Shown in pieces: positions 1-6,770 of a stretch of DNA of 12,936 bases. Position 1 is the first letter of the stretch, and each line of letters opens with the position of its first letter. Position numbers and translations under genes: made by a program. The stretch covers positions 1 through 12,936 of the forward strand of contig USQS01000016.1 in the NCBI GenBank assembly GCA_900556865.1, given 5' to 3'. Below the pieces are notes generated by a model. It was not told where the DNA came from, made no database searches, and saw nothing but the letters and a program-made list of their open reading frames with translations. This DNA is from an uncultured Clostridium sp. (GTDB lineage: Bacteria; Bacillota; Clostridia; TANB77; CAG-508).

Positions 1-33
1 GCAAGAAATAGAAAAAATTTTCTTGCTTTTTTT
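1..33 (+). terminator. Intrinsic terminator of a gene upstream of the window
   Basis: An inverted repeat pairs GCAAGAAA (1-8) with TTTCTTGC (19-26) around an A/T-rich loop, and seven T residues follow directly (27-33). This is a standard rho-independent terminator. Its left arm starts at the first base of the window, so the stem may extend further upstream. The gene it ends lies outside the window. Confidence 0.75.
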
Positions 34-48
34 AGGTCTTTATAGTAG

Positions 49-117
49 TCAAAATGTGCACAATGAAATACTCAAAATTTGCACAACAAAATGCTCAAAA
101 ATTGCACAATGAATATT
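49..117. repeat. Three tandem imperfect 23-bp repeats with a TTGCACAA core
   Basis: Three head-to-tail units start at 49, 72 and 95, with exact 23-base spacing. Each begins TCAAAA and carries GCACAA at the same offset; the flanking bases vary. In the first unit the core is the 8-bp palindrome TGTGCACA (55-62). The third unit runs into the -35 box of the candidate ATPase promoter (116-121). Spacing close to two helix turns and this position suggest an operator array, for example for autoregulation. That role is inference; no binding protein can be named. The units abut without spacers, so this is not a CRISPR array. Confidence 0.7.
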
Positions 118-144
118 GAAAAAAATAAAAAATTGTGTTATTAT
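116..144 (+). promoter_or_regulatory. Candidate promoter for the DUF4143 ATPase gene
   Basis: TTGAAA (116-121) and TATTAT (139-144) are separated by 17 bases, a reasonable sigma-A-like match. Transcription would start near 151, giving a very short leader before the ribosome site AGAGGTG (156-162). The -35 box overlaps the end of the third 23-bp repeat. Confidence 0.5.
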
Positions 145-168
145 AGATATGAAGAAGAGGTGAATATA

Positions 169-1449
169 ATGAAATTAACAAAAAAAGGTTATATGCCAAG
201 ATTAATAGATAAAACAATAGAAGAAAATTTAGAGTTTTTTGGTGCAATTAGTATTGAAGGACCAAAGTGGTGTGGAAAGACTTGGACAGCTTTGAATCAT
301 TCAAATAGTGTAGCATATTTAAATAATACAGCAGATAATTTTAGAGAAAAGCATTTAGCAGAAATGGATGTAAATTTGGTTTTAGATAAAGATAAGCCAG
401 AACTAATTGATGAATGGCAAGAAGTACCTGCAATATGGGACGCTGTAAGGTTTAAATGTGACCAAGATAATGAAAAAGGAAAATATATTTTAACGGGTTC
501 GAGTGTTCCCGTAAGTGATAAAATACATCATTCTGGAGCAGGAAGAATTTGTAAAATGAAAATGTATACAATGTCTTTATATGAATCAGGAGATTCTAGT
601 GGAGATGTTTCTTTAAAAGATTTATTTGAAAATAAGGTGAAAAATAAATTAGTAAATAAGGTAGAATTAAAAAAATTAGCAGAACTAATTGTAAGAGGTG
701 GTTGGCCTGAAACAATTAATATTAGTGTAGCAGGAGCTATGAAAATAGCTAAAAGTTATATTGAAGCAGTTTTAGATAAAGATATTATAGAAATAGATGG
801 AGTAAAACGAGACAAACAAAAAATGGAAATGCTGTTAAGATCTCTTGCAAGAAATGAAAGTACAGTTTCAGCAAATAATGTATTAATGAAAGATATTGAT
901 GATAATGTTACAGAACAAGATGTTGCAATAAGTAGAAATACAGTTGCAGATTATTTAAATGTACTAAATAGATTACATTTAATTGAAAATCAACTTCCTT
1001 TTATGTATAAAATACGTTCAAGATTAAATGTAGGGAAAAATCCTAAAAGACATTTTGTAGACCCATCATTAGGGTGTGCAATTTTAAACATTACTCCAGA
1101 AAAATTAATGAATGATTTAGAAACAATGGGATTATATTTTGAGGCATTATGTGAGAGAGATTTAAAAATATATGCAGAAAGTATAGGAGCCAAGTTATAT
1201 CATTATAGAGAAAATGATACAGGAGTTGAAGTTGATAGCATAATAGAAATTGCAGATGGAGAGTATGGAGCAATTGAAATAAAATTAGGTTCAAATAAAG
1301 AAGAAGAAGCTGTGGCAAGTTTGAAAAAATTTTATGAATTAGCAGAAGTTAAACCAAAGTTTATGTGTGTAATTTGTGGTTTATATGATGCGGTTGTAAA
1401 AAGGCCAGATGGAATTTATGTATTACCAATTACAGCACTGAAGCCTTAA
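169..1449 (+). CDS. AAA-family ATPase with C-terminal DUF4143 domain
   Basis: A 426-residue protein of the widespread ATP-binding/DUF4143 family (AAA_14 plus DUF4143); its cellular role is not established. The N-terminal ATPase domain shows Walker A GPKWCGKT (residues 31-38), a Walker-B-like LIDEWQ, and the sensor-like YILTGSS. The middle has the GGWPE motif usual in this family. The C-terminus carries VEVDSI followed by AIEIKLG, resembling the acidic/E-x-K core of PD-(D/E)XK nuclease folds often noted in DUF4143; catalytic activity is not shown. I chose ATG 169 because AGAGGTG lies 6 bases upstream and MKLTKKGYMPRLID resembles the usual family start. A longer reading from TTG 79 would start inside the repeats. 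The gene is monocistronic, between a terminator and the carD promoter. Such ATPases often occur as isolated accessory genes, so lateral acquisition is possible, though base composition does not stand out. Confidence 0.9.
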   Translation: MKLTKKGYMPRLIDKTIEENLEFFGAISIEGPKWCGKTWTALNHSNSVAYLNNTADNFREKHLAEMDVNLVLDKDKPELIDEWQEVPAIWDAVRFKCDQDNEKGKYILTGSSVPVSDKIHHSGAGRICKMKMYTMSLYESGDSSGDVSLKDLFENKVKNKLVNKVELKKLAELIVRGGWPETINISVAGAMKIAKSYIEAVLDKDIIEIDGVKRDKQKMEMLLRSLARNESTVSANNVLMKDIDDNVTEQDVAISRNTVADYLNVLNRLHLIENQLPFMYKIRSRLNVGKNPKRHFVDPSLGCAILNITPEKLMNDLETMGLYFEALCERDLKIYAESIGAKLYHYRENDTGVEVDSIIEIADGEYGAIEIKLGSNKEEEAVASLKKFYELAEVKPKFMCVICGLYDAVVKRPDGIYVLPITALKP

Positions 1450-1482
1450 TTCTAACAGGTATTAGCTAATTAAAAATAGGAA

Positions 1483-1508
1483 AATAAAAAATTTTTTATT
1501 ATTTTTTT
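1483..1508 (+). terminator. Weak AT-only terminator candidate after the ATPase gene
   Basis: AATAAAAAA (1483-1491) and TTTTTTATT (1492-1500) form a perfect palindrome, followed by A and seven T residues (1502-1508). With no G-C pairs and no separate loop the stem would be weak. It is the only terminator-like element directly after the ATPase stop. Confidence 0.3.
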
Positions 1509-1545
1509 GCGAAAAAAGAAACTAAAATGGCTGTAATTCACATAA

Positions 1546-1572
1546 TTTCTAAAAAAGAGCGATTTTTAGAAA
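1546..1572. repeat. 10-bp perfect inverted repeat just upstream of the carD promoter
   Basis: TTTCTAAAAA (1546-1555) and TTTTTAGAAA (1563-1572) are perfect reverse complements around the 7-base loop AGAGCGA. The right arm ends 3 bases before the carD -35 box. It could be a hairpin terminator for read-through from the ATPase gene, since GTTTTGACTTTTTT follows, or an operator dyad. The sequence does not decide. Confidence 0.5.
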
Positions 1573-1575
1573 GTT

Positions 1576-1604
1576 TTGACTTTTTTGCCAATTTGTAGTA
1601 TAAT
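1576..1604 (+). promoter_or_regulatory. Sigma-A-like promoter of the carD-family gene
   Basis: TTGACT (1576-1581) and a perfect TATAAT (1599-1604) are 17 bases apart. The predicted start near 1611 gives a leader of about 57 bases before the ATG at 1668. This is one of the strongest promoter matches in the window. Confidence 0.8.
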
Positions 1605-1667
1605 AGAATTGTTGATGACATAGAGATAATTGTTTGTTGACATAAAAATACTGAGAGGAGTGGTTAC

Positions 1668-2225
1668 ATGTTTAACATAGGAGACAAAATAGTATATCCA
1701 ATGCACGGAGCTGGAACAATTGATTCTATAGAAGAAAAAGATATTTTAGGTGAAAAAGAATCTTATTACATATTAAGAATGCCTGGAGAAGTTAAGGTAA
1801 TGGTACCAATTGCCAAGGCAGAACAAGTAGGTGTAAGAAATATTATAGACAAAAATTCTGCAGATAGAGTTTTTAAAGTATTAGAGCAAGACGAAACAGA
1901 GATGAATAAAAATTGGAATAAAAGATATAGAGATAATATGGAAAAACTTAAAAGTGGAGACATTTATGAAATAGCAGATGTTGTTAGAAATTTAGCATTT
2001 AAACAAAAGGAAAAAGGTTTATCTACAGGAGAAAAGAAAATGTTAAATAATGCTAGGCAAATTTTAGTTAGCGAACTTGTTTTAGCAGAGCATTCAAATA
2101 AAGATGAAATAGAAGAATTGGTTGATAATAAAATAAACAATTCATTTTTAATGTTTAAAGCAGATGATACTGCAAAACAAAGTGTTGTAAACAAATTTAT
2201 ACCATTTGATGGAGCTACATCGTAA
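1668..2225 (+). CDS. CarD/CdnL-family transcription regulator
   Basis: A 185-residue protein of the CarD_CdnL_TRCF family. The N-terminal Tudor-like module (residues about 1-65; GDKIVYPMHGAGTI near the start, then YILRMPG and VMVPIAKAEQVGVR) is the part that in this family binds the RNA polymerase beta subunit. The remaining, mainly helical, lysine- and glutamate-rich part matches the C-terminal domain that contacts DNA at the upstream edge of the open complex. In mycobacteria and myxobacteria such proteins stabilise open complexes, notably at rRNA promoters; the role here is inferred from that. GAGAGGAG (1653-1660) lies 7 bases before the ATG. The gene has its own strong promoter. The rpsO promoter begins within 20 bases of its stop and I see no clear terminator between them, so some read-through into rpsO is possible. 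Confidence 0.9.
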   Translation: MFNIGDKIVYPMHGAGTIDSIEEKDILGEKESYYILRMPGEVKVMVPIAKAEQVGVRNIIDKNSADRVFKVLEQDETEMNKNWNKRYRDNMEKLKSGDIYEIADVVRNLAFKQKEKGLSTGEKKMLNNARQILVSELVLAEHSNKDEIEELVDNKINNSFLMFKADDTAKQSVVNKFIPFDGATS

Positions 2226-2241
2226 AAATTAACAAAAATCC

Positions 2242-2270
2242 TTGCTTTTTTTGTATACATGTAGTATAAT
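2242..2270 (+). promoter_or_regulatory. Sigma-A-like promoter of rpsO
   Basis: TTGCTT (2242-2247) and a perfect TATAAT (2265-2270) are 17 bases apart. Transcription would start near 2277, leaving an 88-base leader before the rpsO ATG. A 6-bp inverted repeat (CCTTGC 2240-2245, GCAAGG 2273-2278) brackets the promoter. Confidence 0.75.
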
Positions 2271-2276
2271 AGGCAA

Positions 2277-2364
2277 GGTAAGACATTCCTTACTACTTAG
2301 TTTGAATCCTAAAACACCAAAATTCAAACCAGGTTTAAGGAGAAAGCAAATAGGAGGTGTAAAA
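2277..2364 (+). promoter_or_regulatory. Structured rpsO leader with a possible H-type pseudoknot
   Basis: Hairpin 1 pairs GTAAG (2278-2282) with CTTAC (2289-2293) at the very 5' end of the predicted transcript. Hairpin 2 pairs GTTTGAAT (2300-2307) with ATTCAAAC (2322-2329), 8 perfect pairs. The loop of hairpin 2 (CCTAAAAC, 2308-2315) can also pair with GTTTAAGG (2333-2340), with one A-A mismatch, giving an H-type pseudoknot that ends 11 bases before the Shine-Dalgarno sequence (2352-2359). S15 represses its own translation through leader RNA in several bacteria, in E. coli by stabilising a pseudoknot. That this leader works the same way is inference. Confidence 0.5.
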
Positions 2365-2631
2365 ATGATATCAAAAGAAATGAAAGCTGAAATCATTGAA
2401 AAATATAAAAGAGATGAAAAAGATACTGGTTCTCCAGAAGTTCAAATAGCTCTTTTAACAACAAGAATCAATGAATTAACAGAACATTTAAAAGTTCATA
2501 AAAAAGATAACCATTCTAGAAGAGGACTTTTAAAAATGGTTGGAAAAAGAAGAAATTTATTAAACTATTTAGCTAAAAAAGATATAAATAGATATAGAGA
2601 AATAGTTAAAAAATTAGGATTAAGAAAATAA
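2365..2631 (+). CDS. rpsO: 30S ribosomal protein S15
   Basis: An 88-residue protein, the usual S15 length. S15 binds 16S rRNA at the helix 20/21/22 junction early in 30S assembly. Recognisable stretches are DTGSPEVQIALLT, NHSRRGLL and the C-terminal NLLNYL followed by RYREIVKKLGLRK. The start at 2365 is fixed by AGGAGGTG (2352-2359), 5 bases upstream, and by the family N-terminus (MISKEMKAEIIEKY). A longer reading from 2242 would translate the promoter and leader and is rejected. The gene has its own promoter and terminator and precedes pnp, the order found in many bacteria. Confidence 0.98.
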   Translation: MISKEMKAEIIEKYKRDEKDTGSPEVQIALLTTRINELTEHLKVHKKDNHSRRGLLKMVGKRRNLLNYLAKKDINRYREIVKKLGLRK

Positions 2632-2638
2632 TGTTTAT

Positions 2639-2680
2639 GGGGCGGCTTAAAGTATTATTGTTTAAGTAGCCCCTATTTTA
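2639..2680 (+). terminator. rpsO terminator
   Basis: GGGGC (2639-2643) and CTTAAA (2646-2651) pair with TTTAAG (2661-2666) and GCCCC (2669-2673), with a 2x2 internal mismatch and a 9-base loop. TATTTTAAAA follows. The stem is stable but the T-tract is short and interrupted, so partial read-through into pnp is plausible, as known for rpsO-pnp in E. coli. Confidence 0.7.
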
Positions 2681-2697
2681 AAATCAAATTGTACTTG

Positions 2698-2774
2698 CAT
2701 TTAAAATTTTATTAAATAAAATTTTAAGTGTGAACAAATTATTAAAAAATTAAAGATTTTTTTCAGATTTGTTC
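2698..2774 (+). promoter_or_regulatory. Two AT-rich hairpins between rpsO and pnp
   Basis: Hairpin A is a nearly perfect 16-bp inverted repeat (2698-2713 with 2715-2730; one G-U pair) centred on 2714. Hairpin B pairs GAACAAAT (2732-2739) with ATTTGTTC (2767-2774) and has further A-T pairing inside. In E. coli the pnp leader of the rpsO-pnp transcript is a long stem cut by RNase III, after which PNPase represses its own mRNA. The matching location suggests a processing site here too, but stems this AT-rich also arise by chance in such DNA. Confidence 0.4.
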
Positions 2775-2811
2775 AATATATTTTAAATTCAAAAATTTAT
2801 TTTATAAATAA

Positions 2812-2840
2812 TTGTATATTATTCATATTTGAGTTATATT
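2812..2840 (+). promoter_or_regulatory. Possible promoter directly upstream of pnp
   Basis: TTGTAT (2812-2817) and TATATT (2835-2840) are 17 bases apart, with transcription predicted near 2847 and a leader of about 34 bases. The background is extremely AT-rich, so weak matches are expected by chance. Confidence 0.35.
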
Positions 2841-2880
2841 ACCAAATTTTGAAAAAAACATACTAAAATAGGAGGATTTT

Positions 2881-5025
2881 ATGTTTAAAGTTTATGAAAC
2901 AGAATTAGCAGGAAGAAAGTTTAGCATTGAAACAGGTAAAATGGCTAATTTAGCAAATGGAAGTGTATTAGTAAGGTATGGAGATACTGTAGTAATGGTA
3001 AATGTTACAGCTTCAAAAGAACCAAGAGAAGGAATTGATTTTTTCCCACTATCGGTGGATTATGAAGAAAAATTGTATTCAGTAGGGAAGATTCCTGGTT
3101 CATTCACAAAAAGGGAAGGAAAGCCTACAGATAAGGCAATTTTAACATCAAGAGCAATAGATAGACCATTAAGACCTTTATTCCCAAAAGATTTTAGAAA
3201 TGATGTTGTAATTGTTGCAACAGTACTTTCTGTTGAGCAGGACAATTCGCCAGAAATTGCTGCAATGATAGGTGCGTCTTGTGCATTATCAATTTCAGAT
3301 ATACCATTTGGAGGACCAACTGCTGCTGTAAATGTTGGGCTTGTTAATGATGAAATTATAATAAATCCAACAGAGGAACAAAGAAAAGTTAGTGACTTAA
3401 CTCTTACTGTTGCAGGAACAATGGACAAAATAGCAATGATAGAAGCAGGAGCAAATGAAGTACAAGATGAAATAATTTTAGAGGCAATAAAAAAAGCTCA
3501 TGTAGAAATAAAGAAAATGTGTGAATTTATTTCAAAAATAAAAGAGGAAATTGGAAAGCCAAAATTTGAATATAAATCATTTGCTGTAATTCCAGAAATA
3601 TATGATTATTTAGCTGAAAATTATAAGCAAGAAATGAAAAATGCTGTAACAGAAAAAGATAAAACTATAAGAGATGAAAATGTTACAAAATTAACTCAAA
3701 AAATAGAAGAGGAATATAAAGAAAAATATGGCGAAGAAAAGCTTGAGGAAGACAAAATTGCAATATCAGAGGCTTTATATAAATTAGAAAAAAAGGTTGT
3801 AAGAGATATGATTTTCTATGATCACACACGTGTAGATGGTAGAGCTTTAGATGAAATAAGACCATTATCTTGTGAAGTTGGGTTACTTCCAAGAGTTCAT
3901 GGAAGCAGTTTATTTACAAGAGGTTTAACACAAGTTATGTCTATTGCAACATTAGGTATGGTAAGTGAAGAACAAGAATTAGATGGAATAGATACTCAAA
4001 CATCTAAAAGATATATGCATCAATATAATTTCCCTGCATATTCAGTTGGGGAAGCAAGACCATCTCGTGGACCTGGAAGACGTGAAATTGGGCATGGTGC
4101 TTTAGCTGAAAAAGCTATTATTCCAGTACTTCCATCAAAAGAGGAATTTCCATATTGCATAAGAGTGGTTTCTGAAATACTTTCATCTAATGGTTCAACA
4201 TCACAAGGAAGTATTTGTGCAAGTACTCTTGCATTAATGGACGCAGGTGTTCCAATAAAAAGACCAGTAGCAGGAATTTCAACAGGTCTAATAACAGACC
4301 CAGAAGATGAAAATAACTATGTTATGATGACAGATATACAAGGAATTGAAGATTTCTTTGGAGATATGGACTTTAAAGTAGGTGGTACAGAAAAAGGAAT
4401 TACTGCTATACAAGTTGATATAAAAGTTAATGGTTTATCATATGATATAATAAAAGAGGCTTTTGAAAGAACACGTAATGCACGTATGTATATATTAAAT
4501 GATATAATGTTGCCTGTAATTTCTAAGCCAAGAAAAGAAATTTCTGAATATGCACCAAAAATAATAACAACAAAGATTAAAGTAGAAAAAATAAAAGATG
4601 TAATTGGTACAGGCGGAAAGGTAATAAATAAAATAATAGAAGAAACTGGCGTTAAAATAGATATTGAAGAAGATGGACAAGTATTTATTTATGGGCAAAA
4701 TAGTGAAAAGGCATATGACGCACTAGATATGATTGAAGATATTGTTAGAGAAATAGAAGTTGGCGGAATTTATTATGGTGCAGTTATAAGAATAACTTCT
4801 TTTGGAGCTTTTGTGGATTTAGGAAATGGAAAAGAAGGTTTACTTCATATTTCTAAAATTGCAAAAGAACATATTAGAAGAGTTGAAGATTATATTAAAG
4901 TTGGAGAAAAGGTTACAGTAAAAGTTACAGATATTGATAACCAAGGCAGAATTAGTTTAGCAATGAATGAATTAAGAGAAAAAAGAGAAGATGCTGAAGA
5001 AGAAGCAAAAAAAGAAGAAGAGTAA
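2881..5025 (+). CDS. pnp: Polyribonucleotide nucleotidyltransferase (PNPase)
   Basis: A 714-residue, full-length PNPase. It degrades RNA 3' to 5' using phosphate, releasing nucleoside diphosphates, and can run in reverse to add tails; it acts as a cytoplasmic trimer. Domain order: first RNase PH-like core (about 12-145), helical linker, second catalytic RNase PH-like core (from about 317, RVDGRALDEIRP, then HGSSLFTRG, PSRGPGRREIGHG and SSNGSTSQGS), KH domain with the G-x-x-G loop GTGG (576-579), and S1 domain (about 633-703, ITSFGAFVDLGNGKEGLLHIS). The tail is acidic and lysine-rich (EEEAKKEEE). AGGAGG (2870-2875) lies 5 bases before the ATG. It is first in a probable operon with scpA (31-base gap) and the transporter gene. 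Leader hairpins upstream may mediate autocontrol. Confidence 0.98.
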   Translation: MFKVYETELAGRKFSIETGKMANLANGSVLVRYGDTVVMVNVTASKEPREGIDFFPLSVDYEEKLYSVGKIPGSFTKREGKPTDKAILTSRAIDRPLRPLFPKDFRNDVVIVATVLSVEQDNSPEIAAMIGASCALSISDIPFGGPTAAVNVGLVNDEIIINPTEEQRKVSDLTLTVAGTMDKIAMIEAGANEVQDEIILEAIKKAHVEIKKMCEFISKIKEEIGKPKFEYKSFAVIPEIYDYLAENYKQEMKNAVTEKDKTIRDENVTKLTQKIEEEYKEKYGEEKLEEDKIAISEALYKLEKKVVRDMIFYDHTRVDGRALDEIRPLSCEVGLLPRVHGSSLFTRGLTQVMSIATLGMVSEEQELDGIDTQTSKRYMHQYNFPAYSVGEARPSRGPGRREIGHGALAEKAIIPVLPSKEEFPYCIRVVSEILSSNGSTSQGSICASTLALMDAGVPIKRPVAGISTGLITDPEDENNYVMMTDIQGIEDFFGDMDFKVGGTEKGITAIQVDIKVNGLSYDIIKEAFERTRNARMYILNDIMLPVISKPRKEISEYAPKIITTKIKVEKIKDVIGTGGKVINKIIEETGVKIDIEEDGQVFIYGQNSEKAYDALDMIEDIVREIEVGGIYYGAVIRITSFGAFVDLGNGKEGLLHISKIAKEHIRRVEDYIKVGEKVTVKVTDIDNQGRISLAMNELREKREDAEEEAKKEEE

Positions 5026-5056
5026 ATAATTTTTTGAAAGGATAAAGGAAGAGAAA

Positions 5057-5809
5057 ATGCAAAACATACTAACACTTGAAACAAAAAAATATGCTTTAAA
5101 ATTAGAAAACTTTGAAGGACCATTAGATTTGTTATGTACTTTAATTGAAAAAAATAAAATGAATATTTATGATATTAAATTAGATGAAATAACAGACCAA
5201 TATGTTGAATTTTTGAAAAAAGCTAAAGAGTTAAATCTTGAAGTTGCAAGCGAATTTTTAGTTATGGCATCGACTCTTCTTTTTATTAAGTCTAAAAGGC
5301 TACTTCCAGGCAAAGAAGAAAAAGAAGAAATTTCTGAAGATGAGCTTATAAGAAGAATTGTGGAATATAAAAAATATAAAGATATAACTAAAAAATTAAG
5401 AACAAATTTTGATGAAAATGCAAATAGGTTTTTTAGAATGCAGGAAAATATTACTTTACCAAAACAGTGTTTAGAAGAAAAATATGAGGAAAACATAATT
5501 CCTACAATTTATGAAAAAATGTGGGTTAAAAACAAAGAAAAAATAAATGAACATGCTAAAAATATAGAAAAAATAGCTGTTACAGATACTTATACAGTTG
5601 TTAGCAAAGTTAAGCAAATGTTTAAAGAATTAATAAAAAATAAAAAATTTGTATTTAATAAAATGTTTTCTTTAAAAGAGCATAATAAAAATGAAGTGGT
5701 TACTGCATTTTCTGGGCTTTTAGAACTTTCAAGAAGAGATAAAGTAGAAACTACGCAAGACAAGTTGTTTGGAGATATAACTGTTGAAAAGAAAAAAATG
5801 AGTGTTTAA
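5057..5809 (+). CDS. scpA: Segregation and condensation protein A (kleisin)
   Basis: A 250-residue ScpA, the kleisin subunit of the Smc-ScpA-ScpB condensin that compacts and helps segregate the chromosome. The N-terminal signature is clear: LENFEGPLDLLCTLIEKNK, then MNIYDIKLDEITDQY and ASEFLVMASTLLFIKSKRLLP; in this family it binds the Smc neck. The middle is lysine- and glutamate-rich and would contact ScpB. The C-terminal winged helix (VVTAFSGLLELSRRDKV, then FGDI) would bind the Smc head. Length is typical. The start follows AAAGGAA (5044-5050). Usually scpB lies next door, but the next gene here is a membrane transporter whose ribosome site overlaps the scpA stop, so scpB must be elsewhere if present. 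It is probably co-transcribed with pnp. Confidence 0.95.
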   Translation: MQNILTLETKKYALKLENFEGPLDLLCTLIEKNKMNIYDIKLDEITDQYVEFLKKAKELNLEVASEFLVMASTLLFIKSKRLLPGKEEKEEISEDELIRRIVEYKKYKDITKKLRTNFDENANRFFRMQENITLPKQCLEEKYEENIIPTIYEKMWVKNKEKINEHAKNIEKIAVTDTYTVVSKVKQMFKELIKNKKFVFNKMFSLKEHNKNEVVTAFSGLLELSRRDKVETTQDKLFGDITVEKKKMSV

Positions 5810-5825
5810 GGAGGATTGAAACTAT

Positions 5826-6690
5826 ATGAAAGAAATTTTGCTAGATGCAACCATAGACACTATAAAGTTAATCCCGTTTTTGTTTATTACATATTTAATT
5901 ATGGAATATATAGAAAATAAAACAAGTAATAAGCTAAAAAATAAGATACAAAAAACTGAAAAATTTGGTCCTTTGGTAGGAGCTGCTGTTCGGAATTTTA
6001 CCACAATGTGGTTTTTCGGCAGCAGCAACTAATTTGTATTCTACAAGATTAATTACTTTAGGCACATTAGTTGCAGTTTATTTATCAACTTCAGATGAAA
6101 TGGTACCAATATTTATATCTGAAGAAATACCAATAACTATAATATTAAAAATTTTACTTGTGAAATTTTTGGTTGGAGTTTTCTATGGTTTTTTTATAGA
6201 TTTATTTTTTAATAAAATATCAAAAAATAAAATGGAGAAAGAACCGAAAATAGAAAGTCTTTGTAAAGATGAGCATTGTCATTGCCAACGTACGGGAATT
6301 GTAAAATCTGCTTTGAAACACACTGTTAACATAACAATATATATTTTTATAATTACTTTAATAATTAATTTATTAATAAGTATAATTGGAGAAAGTACAA
6401 TAGAAAATTTTATACAAAATAACCTGTATTTAGGGCCTATTATTTCAAGCTTGATTGGTTTAATTCCAAATTGTGCAGCTTCTGTAATTATAACAAATTT
6501 ATATATACAAAATGTAATAAATGCTTCTGCTTTAATTTCTGGTTTACTAACAGGAGCTGGAGTGGGACTTATTGTACTATTTAGAACAAATAAAAAAAAT
6601 ATAAAAGAAAATTTAAGCATTGTTTTTATGATATATTTAATTGGTGTTGTAACGGGTTGGGCACTTCAGATGTTTAATTTCACAGTGTGA
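5826..6690 (+). pseudogene. Putative manganese/ArsP_2-type transporter, split by a +1 frameshift
   Basis: Two adjacent frames together encode one membrane protein of the family annotated as putative manganese transporter (earlier, putative arsenic efflux). Frame 1 begins at ATG 5826 after AGGAGG (5809-5814, overlapping the scpA stop) and, if read through, stops at 6030-6032. Removing the single C at 5991 joins codon GTT (5988-5990) to GGA (5992-5994) and restores GILPQCGFSAAATNLY, a family hallmark, giving about 287 residues. The downstream part has further membrane segments, a Cys/His-rich loop (CKDEHCHC) that may bind metal, and a second copy of the hallmark (LIGLIPNCAASVIITNLY). Coding quality is good on both sides, so the lesion is recent or a sequencing/assembly error. 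No slippery sequence supports programmed frameshifting. It is the last gene of the pnp-scpA operon. Metal specificity is inferred from family naming only. Confidence 0.8.
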
Positions 6691-6717
6691 GTGTATTAAA
6701 CTGTGATAACAAATAAG

Positions 6718-6750
6718 AAAAGTAGCAATTTATTCTTGCTACTTTTTATT
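6718..6750 (+). terminator. Terminator of the pnp-scpA-transporter operon
   Basis: AAAAGTAGCAA (6718-6728) pairs perfectly with TTGCTACTTTT (6736-6746) around a 7-base loop, and the T-rich stretch continues to 6750. It lies 27 bases after the transporter stop. Its right arm also contains the candidate -35 box of gatC. Confidence 0.85.
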
Positions 6751-6764
6751 TTAAGTGCTATAAT
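6736..6764 (+). promoter_or_regulatory. Promoter of gatCAB, nested in the preceding terminator
   Basis: TTGCTA (6736-6741) and a perfect TATAAT (6759-6764) are 17 bases apart. The -35 box is the first half of the terminator's right arm. Transcription would start near 6771, giving a leader of about 138 bases before gatC. Confidence 0.7.
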
Positions 6765-6770
6765 AGTAGC

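Noticed and set aside
49..117. CRISPR array
   Set aside because: The 23-bp units are directly adjacent without unique spacers, and no cas genes are present.
79..168. Longer start of the ATPase from TTG at 79
   Set aside because: The extension reads through the 23-bp repeats and the promoter. ATG 169 has a good ribosome site and matches the family start.
1527..1598. Short ORF of 23 codons upstream of carD
   Set aside because: It overlaps the carD promoter, lacks a ribosome site, and resembles no known leader peptide; chance is sufficient.
2242..2364. Longer start of rpsO from TTG at 2242
   Set aside because: It would translate the -35 box and leader; S15 is 88 residues from ATG 2365.
2761..2773. 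Identical 13-mer at 2761-2773 and 10313-10325
   Set aside because: A match this short is expected by chance in DNA this AT-rich.
3060..3428. Long minus-strand ORF inside pnp, and similar ones inside other genes
   Set aside because: These are shadows of strongly supported plus-strand genes and lack promoters and ribosome sites.
5826..6690. Programmed frameshifting in the transporter
   Set aside because: No slippery heptamer, upstream Shine-Dalgarno-like stimulator or obvious downstream structure at 5991; an indel or sequence error is simpler.
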